38,298 bases of DNA from Acidobacteria bacterium RIFCSPLOWO2_12_FULL_67_14b (GTDB taxonomy: Bacteria > Acidobacteriota > Vicinamibacteria > Vicinamibacterales > UBA2999). The notes under the pieces were generated by a model, which worked only from the letters and a program-made list of their open reading frames with translations, searched no databases and had not been told where the DNA came from. Both the position numbers and the translations under genes were made by a program. The stretch lies in the NCBI GenBank assembly GCA_001768615.1, contig MELE01000124.1, positions 1 through 38,298 on the forward strand. The letters are read 5' to 3'. Each line of letters opens with the position of its first letter. Position 1 is the stretch's first letter. Positions 8,889 to 17,550 of the stretch are shown piece by piece.

Positions 8889-9351
8889 GGCGAAGGTGGT
8901 TCAACAGGTCGGTCGTGGAGTGGTCCTTCGGGTCGCCGACGATCGCGATTCGGCCGCCGTAGGCCCGCACCGTGTCACGCTCGGGCACGGTGTCGGCCGT
9001 GTAGTCGGTCCCCTTGCAGTGCACGTCGGGGCGGAGCGCTTCGATCAGGGGCGTCACGGTCGGTTCGGGAAAGATCACGACGTAGTCGACGGCGCGCAGC
9101 GCGGCGACCAGCTCCGCGCGATCGGCTTCGGGGAGCACGGGGCGGTTGGCGCCCTTCAGGCCGCGCACGGATTCGTCGTTGTTCACCGCGACGATCAGCC
9201 GATCGGCCTCGCGCCTGGCGGCGTCGAGGTAGCGGATGTGTCCGACGTGCAGGAGGTCGAAGGCGCCGTTGGCCAGCGCGTGCGTCAGGCCGTGCGCGCG
9301 GTCCTGGCGCACGCGCTCGACGAGCTCGGCGCGGCCCAGCACCTCACCCAT
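8872..9351 (-). CDS. hldC: D-glycero-beta-D-manno-heptose 1-phosphate adenylyltransferase
   Basis: 159-residue nucleotidyltransferase of the RfaE domain II type. The nucleotide-binding signature [15 protein letters not shown] contains the HxGH motif at about residues 35-38. Further conserved parts are [12 protein letters not shown], the substrate loop [11 protein letters not shown] and STTDLLNHL. It converts heptose 1-phosphate and ATP to ADP-heptose and PPi. In E. coli this activity is fused to the kinase in HldE; here it is a separate gene overlapping hldA by 8 bp. The last codons (LKAEG) lie inside the heptamer repeat, so the exact C-terminus may vary between strains. Confidence 0.92.
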   Translation of the reverse strand: MGEVLGRAELVERVRQDRAHGLTHALANGAFDLLHVGHIRYLDAARREADRLIVAVNNDESVRGLKGANRPVLPEADRAELVAALRAVDYVVIFPEPTVTPLIEALRPDVHCKGTDYTADTVPERDTVRAYGGRIAIVGDPKDHSTTDLLNHLRLKAEG

Positions 9352-10330
9352 CGCGGCGGACCGCGCGGCCCAGCTCCGCCGCCGACACGGTGGCGGTGCC
9401 GCGCTTCATCACCACCAGCCCGCCGGCGTAGTTGGCCAGCCGGGCGGCCTCTTCGAACGAGCCGCCCGCGGCCAGCGCGAGGGTCATCGTCGCCATCACG
9501 GTGTCGCCGGCGCCGGTCACGTCCGCGATCTGATCGGATCCGAAAATGGGGATGTGCACGGTGGGCCGGCCGGGCTCGAAGAGCGCCATGCCCCGGCTGC
9601 CACGTGTGATCAGGACGGAGCGCATGCGGGTGCGCTTCAGCAGGGCGCGCCCCGCGCGCTCGAGCACGGCGGGCTGGTCGTCGATGGTGACGCCCAGCAC
9701 CTGCTCGACTTCCGATTCGTTCGGCGTGCACGCGGTCAAGCCGCGATAGCGCGTGAGCGCATAGCGCGAGTCGATCAGGATCGGGATCGAGCGGCCGCGC
9801 GCGAGCGTTGCCACGAACTTCGGTGTGACCAGGCCCGATCCGTAGTCGGAGACGAGGATCGCATCCGCCCCCTTCGCCGCCTTCAGCGCCGCGCGCTCCG
9901 CCAGCGCACGGTGGGCCTCCGCCACCGGTTCGGCCGTAAACCGATCGATGCGGACCACCTGCTGCTTCGCCGAGTGGATGCCGCCGGCGAGAATCCGCGT
10001 CTTGACCGGGGTGCGGTAGCCGCCCGGCCGCAACACGCCGCTGCGATCGACGCCGCGGGCGAGCGTCTCGAACAGGCGGCGGCCCGCCTCGTCGCGGCCC
10101 GCCAGCGAGACCAGCTGCACGGCGCCGCCGAGGCTCGCCACGTTGTTGGCGGCGTTGCCGGCGCCGCCGGGCACGATCTGCGTCTGCGCGTACTCGAGGA
10201 TCAACACGGGCGCCTCGCGCGAGACGCGGGCGACGCGGCCGTAGACGTACTCGTCGGCAATCAGATCGCCGAACACGACCACGCGCTTGCCGCGGCACGC
10301 GGCGATGAGGTTGGCAAGGCGATCGGTCAT
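9344..10330 (-). CDS. hldA: D-glycero-beta-D-manno-heptose-7-phosphate kinase
   Basis: 328-residue PfkB/ribokinase-family protein matching RfaE domain I. N-terminal [20 protein letters not shown], then [18 protein letters not shown] (the GG switch of sugar kinases). The C-terminal signature [13 protein letters not shown] contains the anion hole and catalytic Asp (GAGD). It makes heptose 1,7-bisphosphate for GmhB. The C-terminus overlaps hldC by 8 bp. The start ATG 10330 lies just past the hairpin and duplicated 18-mers at the end of gmhB. Confidence 0.93.
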   Translation of the reverse strand: MTDRLANLIAACRGKRVVVFGDLIADEYVYGRVARVSREAPVLILEYAQTQIVPGGAGNAANNVASLGGAVQLVSLAGRDEAGRRLFETLARGVDRSGVLRPGGYRTPVKTRILAGGIHSAKQQVVRIDRFTAEPVAEAHRALAERAALKAAKGADAILVSDYGSGLVTPKFVATLARGRSIPILIDSRYALTRYRGLTACTPNESEVEQVLGVTIDDQPAVLERAGRALLKRTRMRSVLITRGSRGMALFEPGRPTVHIPIFGSDQIADVTGAGDTVMATMTLALAAGGSFEEAARLANYAGGLVVMKRGTATVSAAELGRAVRRDG

Positions 10331-10336
10331 CTGTAG

Positions 10337-10357
10337 GGCGCCCCTTTATGGGGCGCC
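10337..10357 (-). other. Hairpin at the gmhB-hldA junction
   Basis: GGCGCCCC (10337-10344) and GGGGCGCC (10350-10357) form eight perfect GC-rich base pairs around the loop TTTAT, between the gmhB stop and the hldA start. There is no T tract, so it is not a classic terminator. It could affect hldA translation or mRNA stability, which is inference. Confidence 0.5.
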
Positions 10358-10382
10358 AAAATCGTTATGGGGCGCCAAAATC
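10346..10382. repeat. 18-bp direct repeat duplicated at 19-bp spacing in the gmhB 3' end
   Basis: TTATGGGGCGCCAAAATC occurs at 10346-10363 and again at 10365-10382, one base apart. It lies within the last codons of gmhB. The 19-bp period is not a multiple of three, so the two copies are read in different frames. Confidence 0.9.
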
Positions 10383-10927
10383 ACGGACACGGCGTGGATG
10401 AGATTGTCGCACACCGCATCCACCTGCTGCCCCGGCGGGCGGGCCTGCTCCTGCTGCGCGCCCCACCCGGTGCGGACGAGAATGGTCTTCGCCCCCACGG
10501 CCTGCCCCAGCCGGACGTCCAGCCACTTGTCGCCAATCACCCACGACCGGGCCGGATCGATCCCGAGGTCGGCGATGGCGTCTTCGATCATTCCCGGCGA
10601 AGGCTTCCGGCACCGGCACTCGATGGCCAGGGCGGGCACCGACCCGTCGGGGTGATGCGGGCAGAAATACAACGCGTCCAGATCGGCGCCCCCGGCCTGC
10701 AGGCGGCGCCGCATTTCGGCGTGCGCGATCTCGACAAACCCGGGGTCGATCATGCCGCGGGCGATGCCCGCCTGGTTGGTCACGACCACCAGCGCGAAGC
10801 CGGCGCGCTTCAGCAGCCGCAACGCATCGCCGGTCCACGGGAAGAGCTGCAGCTGATCGAGCGTGTGCAGGTAGCCGACGTCGACGTTGAGCGTGCCGTC
10901 GCGGTCCAGGAAAATTGCGCGTTTCAT
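10346..10927 (-). CDS. gmhB: D-glycero-beta-D-manno-heptose 1,7-bisphosphate 7-phosphatase
   Basis: HAD-superfamily phosphatase, 193 residues from MKRAIFLDRDGTLN, with the nucleophile and acid/base Asp8 and Asp10. VTNQAGIARG is motif II. The zinc-binding cap residues are in CPHHPDG and ECRCRKPSPG. VIGDKWLDVRLG is motif IV. It removes the 7-phosphate of heptose bisphosphate between HldA and HldC. I set the start at 10927; an in-frame ATG at 10942 would add MTNGQ, which is heptamer repeat sequence overlapping the waaF stop. The last residues (VILAPHNDFGAP) come from the 19-bp duplication and are not family-conserved. Confidence 0.92.
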   Translation of the reverse strand: MKRAIFLDRDGTLNVDVGYLHTLDQLQLFPWTGDALRLLKRAGFALVVVTNQAGIARGMIDPGFVEIAHAEMRRRLQAGGADLDALYFCPHHPDGSVPALAIECRCRKPSPGMIEDAIADLGIDPARSWVIGDKWLDVRLGQAVGAKTILVRTGWGAQQEQARPPGQQVDAVCDNLIHAVSVILAPHNDFGAP

Positions 10928-10934
10928 TTGGCCA

Positions 10935-10955
10935 TTCGTCATTTGTTATTCGTTA
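10935..10955. repeat. Heptamer tandem repeat (TTCGTYA-like)x3 between waaF and gmhB
   Basis: TTCGTCA, TTTGTTA, TTCGTTA run in tandem across the waaF stop codon. The same heptamer family recurs at 11976-12004, one gene upstream in the operon. Confidence 0.7.
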
Positions 10956-11976
10956 TTCCGCCGAGGGCCGCCTCGGCGGTGATGCCGCGCATGCACCGAT
11001 GATCGATCGGGCACTCGCGCAGCATGCAGGGGCGGCAGAACACGGGATGGGTCAGGATGGCGGCCGCGGGGGCCCCGGCGCCGGCCGCGAGCGGCGCAGT
11101 ACGAGCTTCGCTCGTCGCGCCGAAGATGGCCACCACCTTCGCCCCCACGGCGGCGGCCAGGTGCATCGCGCCGGAATCGTTCGAGACGACCGCATGCGAC
11201 AGCGACAGCACGCCCGCCAGCGACGCCAGGTCGGTCTGGCCGCTCAGGTCGATCGCGCGATTGAGGCGCGTGCCGCCCGGCGGCACCCGCGCGCAGATGT
11301 CGGCGCACGTCGCGCGATCGGCGGCCGATCCCACCAGCAGGACGCTCCAGCCGCGCTCGCGGATGATGAGGCCCGCCAGCTCGGCAAAGCGTTCGGGCAG
11401 CCACTGCTTCGCGCGTCCGTAGGCCGCGCCGGGGGCAAAGACCACGAACGGCTCGTCGGGGTCGGATCCGACCTCGCGCAACAGGTCGCGCGCGCGAGCG
11501 GCGTCGGTGCGGACCCGCGCATGGAGCGGTCCGGCCGGAATGTCCATCGCGCGCGTCAGCGCCTGGTAGTACCCGGCCTGGTGCAGCGGCTCGCGCGGTG
11601 CCGGCACGGCACGCGTCAACAGGCGGCCGCGCCAATCCGTGGCGAAGCCCCATCGCTCGGGGATGCCGGCGCGCCGGGCGGCGAGCGCCGTCGCGAACGA
11701 ATTCGGCAGCAGCAACGCCGTGTCGAACGATCCGGAGGCCAGAGTGGCCGCATCGGCGGTCCACGTCGTCACCCCCCGGACACCACCACGCCCCGGCAGC
11801 GTGACGACGGCGTCGATGCCCTCGACCATCGTGAAGAGCGGCGCCACCGAGCCGCGTGCCGCCACCGCCAGGTGCGCGCCGGCAAAGTGCCGGCGCGCGT
11901 CGGCCACGGCCGGCAACGCCATCACGGCATCGCCCAGCCAATTGGGCGCCACGATCACAATCCGCTCAGTCGCCAT
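10939..11976 (-). CDS. waaF: Lipopolysaccharide heptosyltransferase II
   Basis: 345-residue GT9 enzyme. It starts MATERIVIVAPNWLGDAVMA, the WaaF hallmark. The nucleotide-sugar part has VVFAPGAAYGRAKQWLPERF and the conserved HAVVSNDSGAMHLAAAVG. The C-terminus has PVFCRPCMLRECPIDHRCM, the cysteine-rich tail typical of heptosyltransferase II, ending at MRGITAEAAL. It adds the second heptose to the inner core. The final residues GGITNNK are encoded by the heptamer repeat at the stop. The gene begins inside another heptamer array, with no good Shine-Dalgarno sequence. Confidence 0.93.
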   Translation of the reverse strand: MATERIVIVAPNWLGDAVMALPAVADARRHFAGAHLAVAARGSVAPLFTMVEGIDAVVTLPGRGGVRGVTTWTADAATLASGSFDTALLLPNSFATALAARRAGIPERWGFATDWRGRLLTRAVPAPREPLHQAGYYQALTRAMDIPAGPLHARVRTDAARARDLLREVGSDPDEPFVVFAPGAAYGRAKQWLPERFAELAGLIIRERGWSVLLVGSAADRATCADICARVPPGGTRLNRAIDLSGQTDLASLAGVLSLSHAVVSNDSGAMHLAAAVGAKVVAIFGATSEARTAPLAAGAGAPAAAILTHPVFCRPCMLRECPIDHRCMRGITAEAALGGITNNK

Positions 11977-12004
11977 TTGTTATTCGTTATTCGTTTATTC
12001 GTTA
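11976..12004. repeat. Heptamer tandem repeat (TTCGTTA)x4 between the acyltransferase gene and waaF
   Basis: TTTGTTA, TTCGTTA, TTCGTTT plus one extra base, then TTCGTTA fill the 18-bp gap and both gene ends. The AT-rich array contrasts sharply with the GC-rich genes. It contains the stop of the acyltransferase gene and directly precedes the waaF ATG. Confidence 0.8.
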
Positions 12005-12912
12005 TTCTTCGCCCTCGGGAACATGCCTGCTGTTTCGGGTATCGGCGAGTCGCGCCACCGCCGGTGCATCCACAGCCAGAGCTCCGGGTGCTTGCGCACG
12101 TGCATCTCGAGCACGTCGGTGCAGCGCTGCGTGAACTCGCGAATCGCCTCGGGCGTGTCTTGCGCGGGTGGCTCGACCGGCGCCTCGTAGATGAACCGAT
12201 ACCGCCCGCCAGGCAGGGGCAGCGCGAACACCGGGATCACGACCGCGCCCGTGCGAAGCGCGATGGCGGCCAGCGTCGAGGTGGTCGCGGCCGGCCGCCG
12301 GAAGAAGTTCACCCAGATCGCGTCGGGGCTGTGCATGTGCTGATCGATGAGCAGCGCCACGCCTTCTCCCGCCGCCAGCAGTTTGAGCACGCGGCGGACC
12401 GCGCCCTGCCGGTAGATCACGGTGTTGCCGGTCTTGGTGCGGATCCGCTCGAGCAGGTCGTTGAGCGGCGCGTTGTCGAGCGCCCGGGCCAGCACCCCGA
12501 TCGGCCGCAGCTTGACGCCGTGCGCGAGCGCCTGCAGCTCCCAGAAGCCGAAGTGTCCGGTGAAGAACAGCACCCCCTTGCCCTTCGCGTACGCGAGCCG
12601 CACGCCCTCGTCGCCTTCGTACTCGGCCCGCGCCAGCATCTGCTCCGGCGTAAGCGCGCTGAAGGTCAGCAGCTTGAGCAGCACCTGGCCGAAATGCGCG
12701 AACGTCGCGCGGGCGATGGCGCGGCGCTCGCCGGCCGGCCGCTTGGGAAAGCACTGCTCGAGGTTGGCCAGGGTGACGCGCCGGTGCGGACGATCGACCA
12801 CGTAGAACATCAGGCCGAGCAGGCTCCCCCACGCGCGGACCAAGCCGTCGGGCATCCGGCAGGCCACGCCGCGGACCGCGACCACCGCCCAATACTCGAT
12901 CAGGTCTCTCAT
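11995..12912 (-). CDS. LpxL/HtrB-family lipid A (lysophospholipid) acyltransferase
   Basis: 305 residues from MRDLIEYWAVVAVRGV, with a hydrophobic N-terminal anchor. The acyltransferase motif is FFTGHFGFWELQALAHG, where His and Glu form the HX4E catalytic pair of LpxL/LpxM. Later parts match the family: IYRQGAVRRVLKLLAAGEGV, LLIDQHMHSPDAIWVNFF and HPELWLWMHRRWR. It is expected to transfer a secondary acyl chain to the Kdo-lipid A precursor at the inner membrane. The ATG overlaps the lpxK stop (ATGA). A much longer upstream extension of this frame is the shadow of lpxK. Which acyl position it serves cannot be told, hence no specific symbol. Confidence 0.9.
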   Translation of the reverse strand: MRDLIEYWAVVAVRGVACRMPDGLVRAWGSLLGLMFYVVDRPHRRVTLANLEQCFPKRPAGERRAIARATFAHFGQVLLKLLTFSALTPEQMLARAEYEGDEGVRLAYAKGKGVLFFTGHFGFWELQALAHGVKLRPIGVLARALDNAPLNDLLERIRTKTGNTVIYRQGAVRRVLKLLAAGEGVALLIDQHMHSPDAIWVNFFRRPAATTSTLAAIALRTGAVVIPVFALPLPGGRYRFIYEAPVEPPAQDTPEAIREFTQRCTDVLEMHVRKHPELWLWMHRRWRDSPIPETAGMFPRAKNNE

Positions 12913-13889
12913 GCCAGGACCGCCCGCACCGAATCCACCAGCACGTGCGGCGGATCGAACTGCACCGTCAGCGGCACCCGGAACAGTGGAAACGGCAACG
13001 ATCCCAGCGCTTCGAAGCGCACGGCATCCTTGTCGGTGGTGACGACCGAGGGCGCGCCACACGCCTTCATCCGCCGATCGATGCGCTCGACGTCGGCCCG
13101 GCAATACCGGTGGTGATCGGGAAACGCGATCGCGTCCGCGAACGACCAGCCGGCGTCGCGAAGCGAATCGAAGAACCGTTCGGGATTCGCAATCCCCGCG
13201 ACGGCGATCGGACTTCCTCCTGGAAGCTCGGCCTGCCCTGCCACCGCCACGGGCGCGCCGAGAACCCGCGTCGCACCACAGGACAAGGAGACACCGAGGG
13301 TCCAGGCCTCGGCGGCCGCCGCTCCCGCGGTGGCGCCCGACACGACCAGCACGTGGGCGCGCGACGCCGCATCCATCGGCTCCCGCAGGCGGCCGATGGG
13401 GATCACGCGGCCCTGCGGAATCTCCCCCAGCGTCGTCACCAGGATGTCGAGGTTCCGCGCCAGCTCGATGTGCTGAAACCCGTCGTCCAGCAGATGGACC
13501 GTGCATCCGAGCCGGCGCTCGGCCAGCGTGCCGGCCAGATGCCGATCGGCCGACACGCAGACGATGGCGCCGGGCACCTGGCGCGCGAGCATCAACGGCT
13601 CGTCGCCGGCCCGCTCGATCGGGGCCAGCACCCGGGTCCCGTCCGACACGACGACCACGCCTTCGGCGGCGTCGGCACGCGCGTAGCCTCGGCTCAGGAT
13701 CGCCGGCCGCTCCCCGTGCGCGATCAGCCACTCGGCGATGGCCGCCACCACCGGCGACTTTCCGGTGCCGCCCATCGACAGGTTGCCGACGCTGATCACG
13801 GGGCGGGCGAGGCGCCGGCGGCCGGCCGGATGCCGCTCGGCCCAGCGCCGCCGCACGCGCATCACCTGGCCGTAGAGGGAATCAAGCAA
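12909..13889 (-). CDS. lpxK: Tetraacyldisaccharide 4'-kinase
   Basis: The protein has the LpxK P-loop SVGNLSMGGTGKSPVVAAI about 35 residues from its start. Further matches are ILSRGYARADAAEG, GDEPLMLARQ, VHLLDDGFQHIELARNLDIL with the conserved DDGFQH, and FPDHHRYCRADVERI. It phosphorylates the 4' position of the lipid A disaccharide. The start is uncertain. I use TTG 13889, giving LLDSLYGQVMRVRRRW, the length normal for the family; it overlaps the waaA stop by 8 bp. ATG 13862 would clip the conserved N-terminus, and GTG 13964 would lie 83 bp inside waaA. The stop overlaps the acyltransferase start. Confidence 0.9.
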   Translation of the reverse strand: MLDSLYGQVMRVRRRWAERHPAGRRRLARPVISVGNLSMGGTGKSPVVAAIAEWLIAHGERPAILSRGYARADAAEGVVVVSDGTRVLAPIERAGDEPLMLARQVPGAIVCVSADRHLAGTLAERRLGCTVHLLDDGFQHIELARNLDILVTTLGEIPQGRVIPIGRLREPMDAASRAHVLVVSGATAGAAAAEAWTLGVSLSCGATRVLGAPVAVAGQAELPGGSPIAVAGIANPERFFDSLRDAGWSFADAIAFPDHHRYCRADVERIDRRMKACGAPSVVTTDKDAVRFEALGSLPFPLFRVPLTVQFDPPHVLVDSVRAVLA

Positions 13890-15222
13890 GGGGTCTGAAC
13901 GGGCGGACGTTGGCCGGATACGCGCGCGCCTCGTGTGGAAGCAGGGCCGCCAGCACGGACACACTCTTCTCTTTCGCGCCGCGATTGGCCTCGACCAGGG
14001 CGCGTGCCGCCGCGCCGAGGCGCGCCCGCCGCACCGGATCGCTCATCAACGAGATGAACGCTTCCTCGAGCTCCCGTTCGTTCTCGAGCTGCAGGCCGCC
14101 GCCGTTGGTCACGAACGTGTCGGCGATCTCGACGAAGTTCTCCATGTGCGGGCCGAACACGATGGGTTTGCCGAACACCGCGGGCTCGAGCACGTTGTGG
14201 CCGCCCGTGGCCACCAGGCTTCCGCCCACGAAGACCACCGTGGCCACCTGATAGAGCGTTGCCAGCTCGCCGATGGTGTCGAGCACGACGATGTCGACGC
14301 GGGGGTCGGCGTCGATGGCCAGGTCGCTGCGGCGGGCGACCTTCCAGCCCTCGGCGCGCGCGAGCTGTTCGGCCTCGCCGAACCGTTCGGGATTGCGCGG
14401 CGCCAGGATCAGCAGCGCGTTCGGCGTCGTCGAGCGCACGCGCCGGAACGCCCGGAGCACGGCGGCTTCCTCGCCCTTCATCGTGCTGCCGGCGAGGATC
14501 ACCGGCCGCGAGGGCGGCAGCCGGAAATACCGCAGCACGCGATCGCGGGCGCGCGCTTGCGGCGCCGTCGACGGCAGGTCGAGCGAGTCGAACTTGAGGC
14601 TGCCGGTCACGACCACGCGCCCGGGGTCGGCGCCAAGCTCGATGAAGCGGCGCGCCGACTCTTCGCTCTGCACGCAGAACTTGTCGATGTCGTCGAGCAC
14701 GCGGCGCATCATCGGCCGCACCATCCGGTAGCGCGGAAACGACTTCGGCGAGAGGCGCCCGTTCACGACCGCGGTCTTGACGCCGCGCCGCCGGCATTCG
14801 CGCAACAGGTTCGGCCAGATTTCCGTTTCCATCATCACGAACAGGCGCGGGCGCACGAGGTCGAGCGTGCGGCGGACGAAGATGCCGAGGTCGAACGGGA
14901 AATAGAACACGGCGTCGACGTCCGGCACGCTGCGGCGCGCGAGCTGCTGCCCCGCCAGCGTCGTGGTGGACAGGAAGATCCGCAGATCCGGATATTTCCG
15001 CTTGAGGTCGCTGATGAGCGGCCGCGCCGTCAGCACCTCGCCGACCGACACGGCGTGGATCCAGATGGACCGGTCGGCGTCGATGTTGAACGACACCGGC
15101 AGGTAGCCCATCCGCTGTCCCAAGCTGCCGACATACTTCTTGTAGCGCAGCGCCTGGTAGACGAACCACGGCGAGGCGATCACCGCAACCGCCAGCACGA
15201 GGATGCTGTAAAGGCTATACAT
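13882..15222 (-). CDS. waaA: 3-deoxy-D-manno-octulosonic acid (Kdo) transferase
   Basis: 446-residue GT-B enzyme (GT30) with an N-terminal membrane anchor (residues 1-20). WIHAVSVGEVLTARPLI carries the catalytic base Glu62. It continues with LSTTTLAGQQLA, YFPFDLGIFVRRTLDLVRP, METEIWPNLLRECRRRG, VTGSLKFD, ILAPRNPERF and the C-terminal sugar-nucleotide loop GGHNVLEPAVFGKPIVFGPH. It links Kdo from CMP-Kdo to lipid A. I chose ATG 15222: the frame extends to TTG 15252, but that lies inside the 20-bp palindrome and upstream of the likely transcription start. First gene of the operon, divergent from gap. Confidence 0.93.
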   Translation of the reverse strand: MYSLYSILVLAVAVIASPWFVYQALRYKKYVGSLGQRMGYLPVSFNIDADRSIWIHAVSVGEVLTARPLISDLKRKYPDLRIFLSTTTLAGQQLARRSVPDVDAVFYFPFDLGIFVRRTLDLVRPRLFVMMETEIWPNLLRECRRRGVKTAVVNGRLSPKSFPRYRMVRPMMRRVLDDIDKFCVQSEESARRFIELGADPGRVVVTGSLKFDSLDLPSTAPQARARDRVLRYFRLPPSRPVILAGSTMKGEEAAVLRAFRRVRSTTPNALLILAPRNPERFGEAEQLARAEGWKVARRSDLAIDADPRVDIVVLDTIGELATLYQVATVVFVGGSLVATGGHNVLEPAVFGKPIVFGPHMENFVEIADTFVTNGGGLQLENERELEEAFISLMSDPVRRARLGAAARALVEANRGAKEKSVSVLAALLPHEARAYPANVRPFRPLA

Positions 15223-15239
15223 TAAAGGACTTAGGAATG

Positions 15240-15269
15240 ATTGTAGCGACAAACCTTTAGGTTTGTCGA
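15240..15269 (-). promoter_or_regulatory. Promoter of the waaA-lpxK LPS operon
   Basis: On the minus strand TCGACA (15269-15264) and TACAAT (15245-15240) are separated by 18 bp, each one mismatch from consensus. The 20-bp palindrome at 15248-15267 fills the -35 end and the spacer, so a protein bound there would block this promoter. The predicted leader is about 10 bases. Confidence 0.5.
15248..15267. repeat. 20-bp palindrome, copy 1 (waaA-gap intergenic)
   Basis: GACAAACCTTTAGGTTTGTC has 9-bp perfect arms around TT. An identical copy is at 16318-16337. Both are preceded within a few bases by TTGTAG. It may be a REP-like dispersed element or an operator shared by gap and pgk. Confidence 0.85.
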
Positions 15270-15316
15270 TCCGAGTTGTACAATTTCATGTTTTCCTGTC
15301 TCCAGCGAGGACGTAA

Positions 15317-16312
<996 letters not shown>

Positions 16313-16317
16313 GTGGG

Positions 16318-16337
16318 GACAAACCTTTAGGTTTGTC
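16318..16337. repeat. 20-bp palindrome, copy 2 (gap-pgk intergenic)
   Basis: Exact copy of the palindrome at 15248-15267. It lies 5 bp after the gap stop and 8 bp before the pgk ATG. In the transcript it would fold into a hairpin at the place where a pgk ribosome-binding site is expected; no Shine-Dalgarno sequence is visible there. Confidence 0.85.
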
Positions 16338-16345
16338 CGCTTCAC

Positions 16346-17545
16346 ATGGCCAAATACTCGATTCGTGACCTCGCGCTGGACGGCAAGCGCGTCTTCATCC
16401 GCGTGGACTTCAACGTCCCGATCAAGAACGGCGTGATCGGGGACGAGACCCGCATCACGTCGTCGCTGCCGACCATTCGCCATGCGCTCGCCCACGGCGC
16501 GACGGTGATCCTCGCGTCGCATCTCGGGCGGCCCAAGGGCAAGCCGGCGCCGGAATTCAGCCTGAAACCAGTCGCCACGCGGCTCGGGCAGTTGCTCGGT
16601 CGTCCGGTGGGCTTTGCCCGCGACTCGGTGGGCGCGCCCGCCGAGCAGGCCATCGCCGCGGTGGCAGCGAGGGCCGGCTCGAAGATCGTGCTGCTCGAAA
16701 ACCTGCGGTTCCACGCCGGGGAAGAGAAGGACGACCCGGCGTTCGCCAAGGCGCTGGCGGCGCTGGCGGGACTCTACGTGAACGACGCCTTCGGTGCCGC
16801 GCATCGCGCGCACGCGTCGGTGCACGGCATCGTCAAGCATTTCAAATCGGCGGCGGCCGGACTGCTGATGGAGAAGGAGTTGACCTACCTGGGGTTGGCG
16901 CTCGGCCATCCCGACCGGCCGTTCGTGGCGGTGATCGGCGGCGCCAAGGTCTCCGACAAGATCGAGGTGATCGAGAGCATGCTCGGGCGGGTCGATCGCC
17001 TGCTGGTCGGCGGCGCGATGGCCTATACGTTCTTCAAGGCGCTGGGGATGCCGGTGGGCAGGTCCCTTGTCGAAGACGACAAGCTCGACGAAGCCAGGTC
17101 GGTGATGTCGCACGCGCAGGCGCGCGGGGTGACGCTGCAGTTGCCGGTGGATCACGTGGTGGCCGACCGGATTGACGCCTCGGCGGCCACGGCGGTGCTG
17201 AAGGTGGGCGACGCGGCGATCGGCGAGCGGATGGGCCTCGACATCGGCCCCGAGACGGCCCGCCTGTACGCGGGCCTGCTCTCGGACGCGAAGACCGTCG
17301 TGTGGAACGGCCCCATGGGTGTATTCGAGCTCGCGCCGTTTGCCAACGGCACCATGGCGGTGGCCCGCGCCATGGCGGCGGTCAAGGGCACGACGATCAT
17401 CGGCGGCGGCGACTCGGTGGCCGCCATCAACGCGGCGGGCGTCGCGAACAAGATGACGCACATCTCCACCGGAGGCGGCGCGTCGCTGGAATTCCTCGGC
17501 GGCGCGGAGCTCCCCGGCGTGGCCGCGCTTCCCGATCGCCCGTAA
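16346..17545 (+). CDS. pgk: Phosphoglycerate kinase
   Basis: 399 residues. The N-terminal substrate motif is RVFIRVDFNVPIKNG, followed by ILASHLGRPKGK, LLENLRFHAGEEKDDPAFA and FGAAHRAHAS. The hinge and nucleotide domain has AVIGGAKVSDKIEVIESML, VWNGPMGVFELAPFANGT and the C-terminal GGGDSVAAINAAG with STGGGASLEFLGG. It makes ATP from 1,3-bisphosphoglycerate. The final residues PGVAALPDRP replace the usual LPGVAAL extension closely. Spacing to tpiA is 5 bp. Confidence 0.97.
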   Translation: MAKYSIRDLALDGKRVFIRVDFNVPIKNGVIGDETRITSSLPTIRHALAHGATVILASHLGRPKGKPAPEFSLKPVATRLGQLLGRPVGFARDSVGAPAEQAIAAVAARAGSKIVLLENLRFHAGEEKDDPAFAKALAALAGLYVNDAFGAAHRAHASVHGIVKHFKSAAAGLLMEKELTYLGLALGHPDRPFVAVIGGAKVSDKIEVIESMLGRVDRLLVGGAMAYTFFKALGMPVGRSLVEDDKLDEARSVMSHAQARGVTLQLPVDHVVADRIDASAATAVLKVGDAAIGERMGLDIGPETARLYAGLLSDAKTVVWNGPMGVFELAPFANGTMAVARAMAAVKGTTIIGGGDSVAAINAAGVANKMTHISTGGGASLEFLGGAELPGVAALPDRP

Positions 17546-17550
17546 CCGTC

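Noticed and set aside
12913-13731. Upstream extension of the acyltransferase frame to 578 codons
   Set aside because: The extra 270 residues are the out-of-frame shadow of lpxK; the conserved acyltransferase start is MRDLIEYW at 12912.
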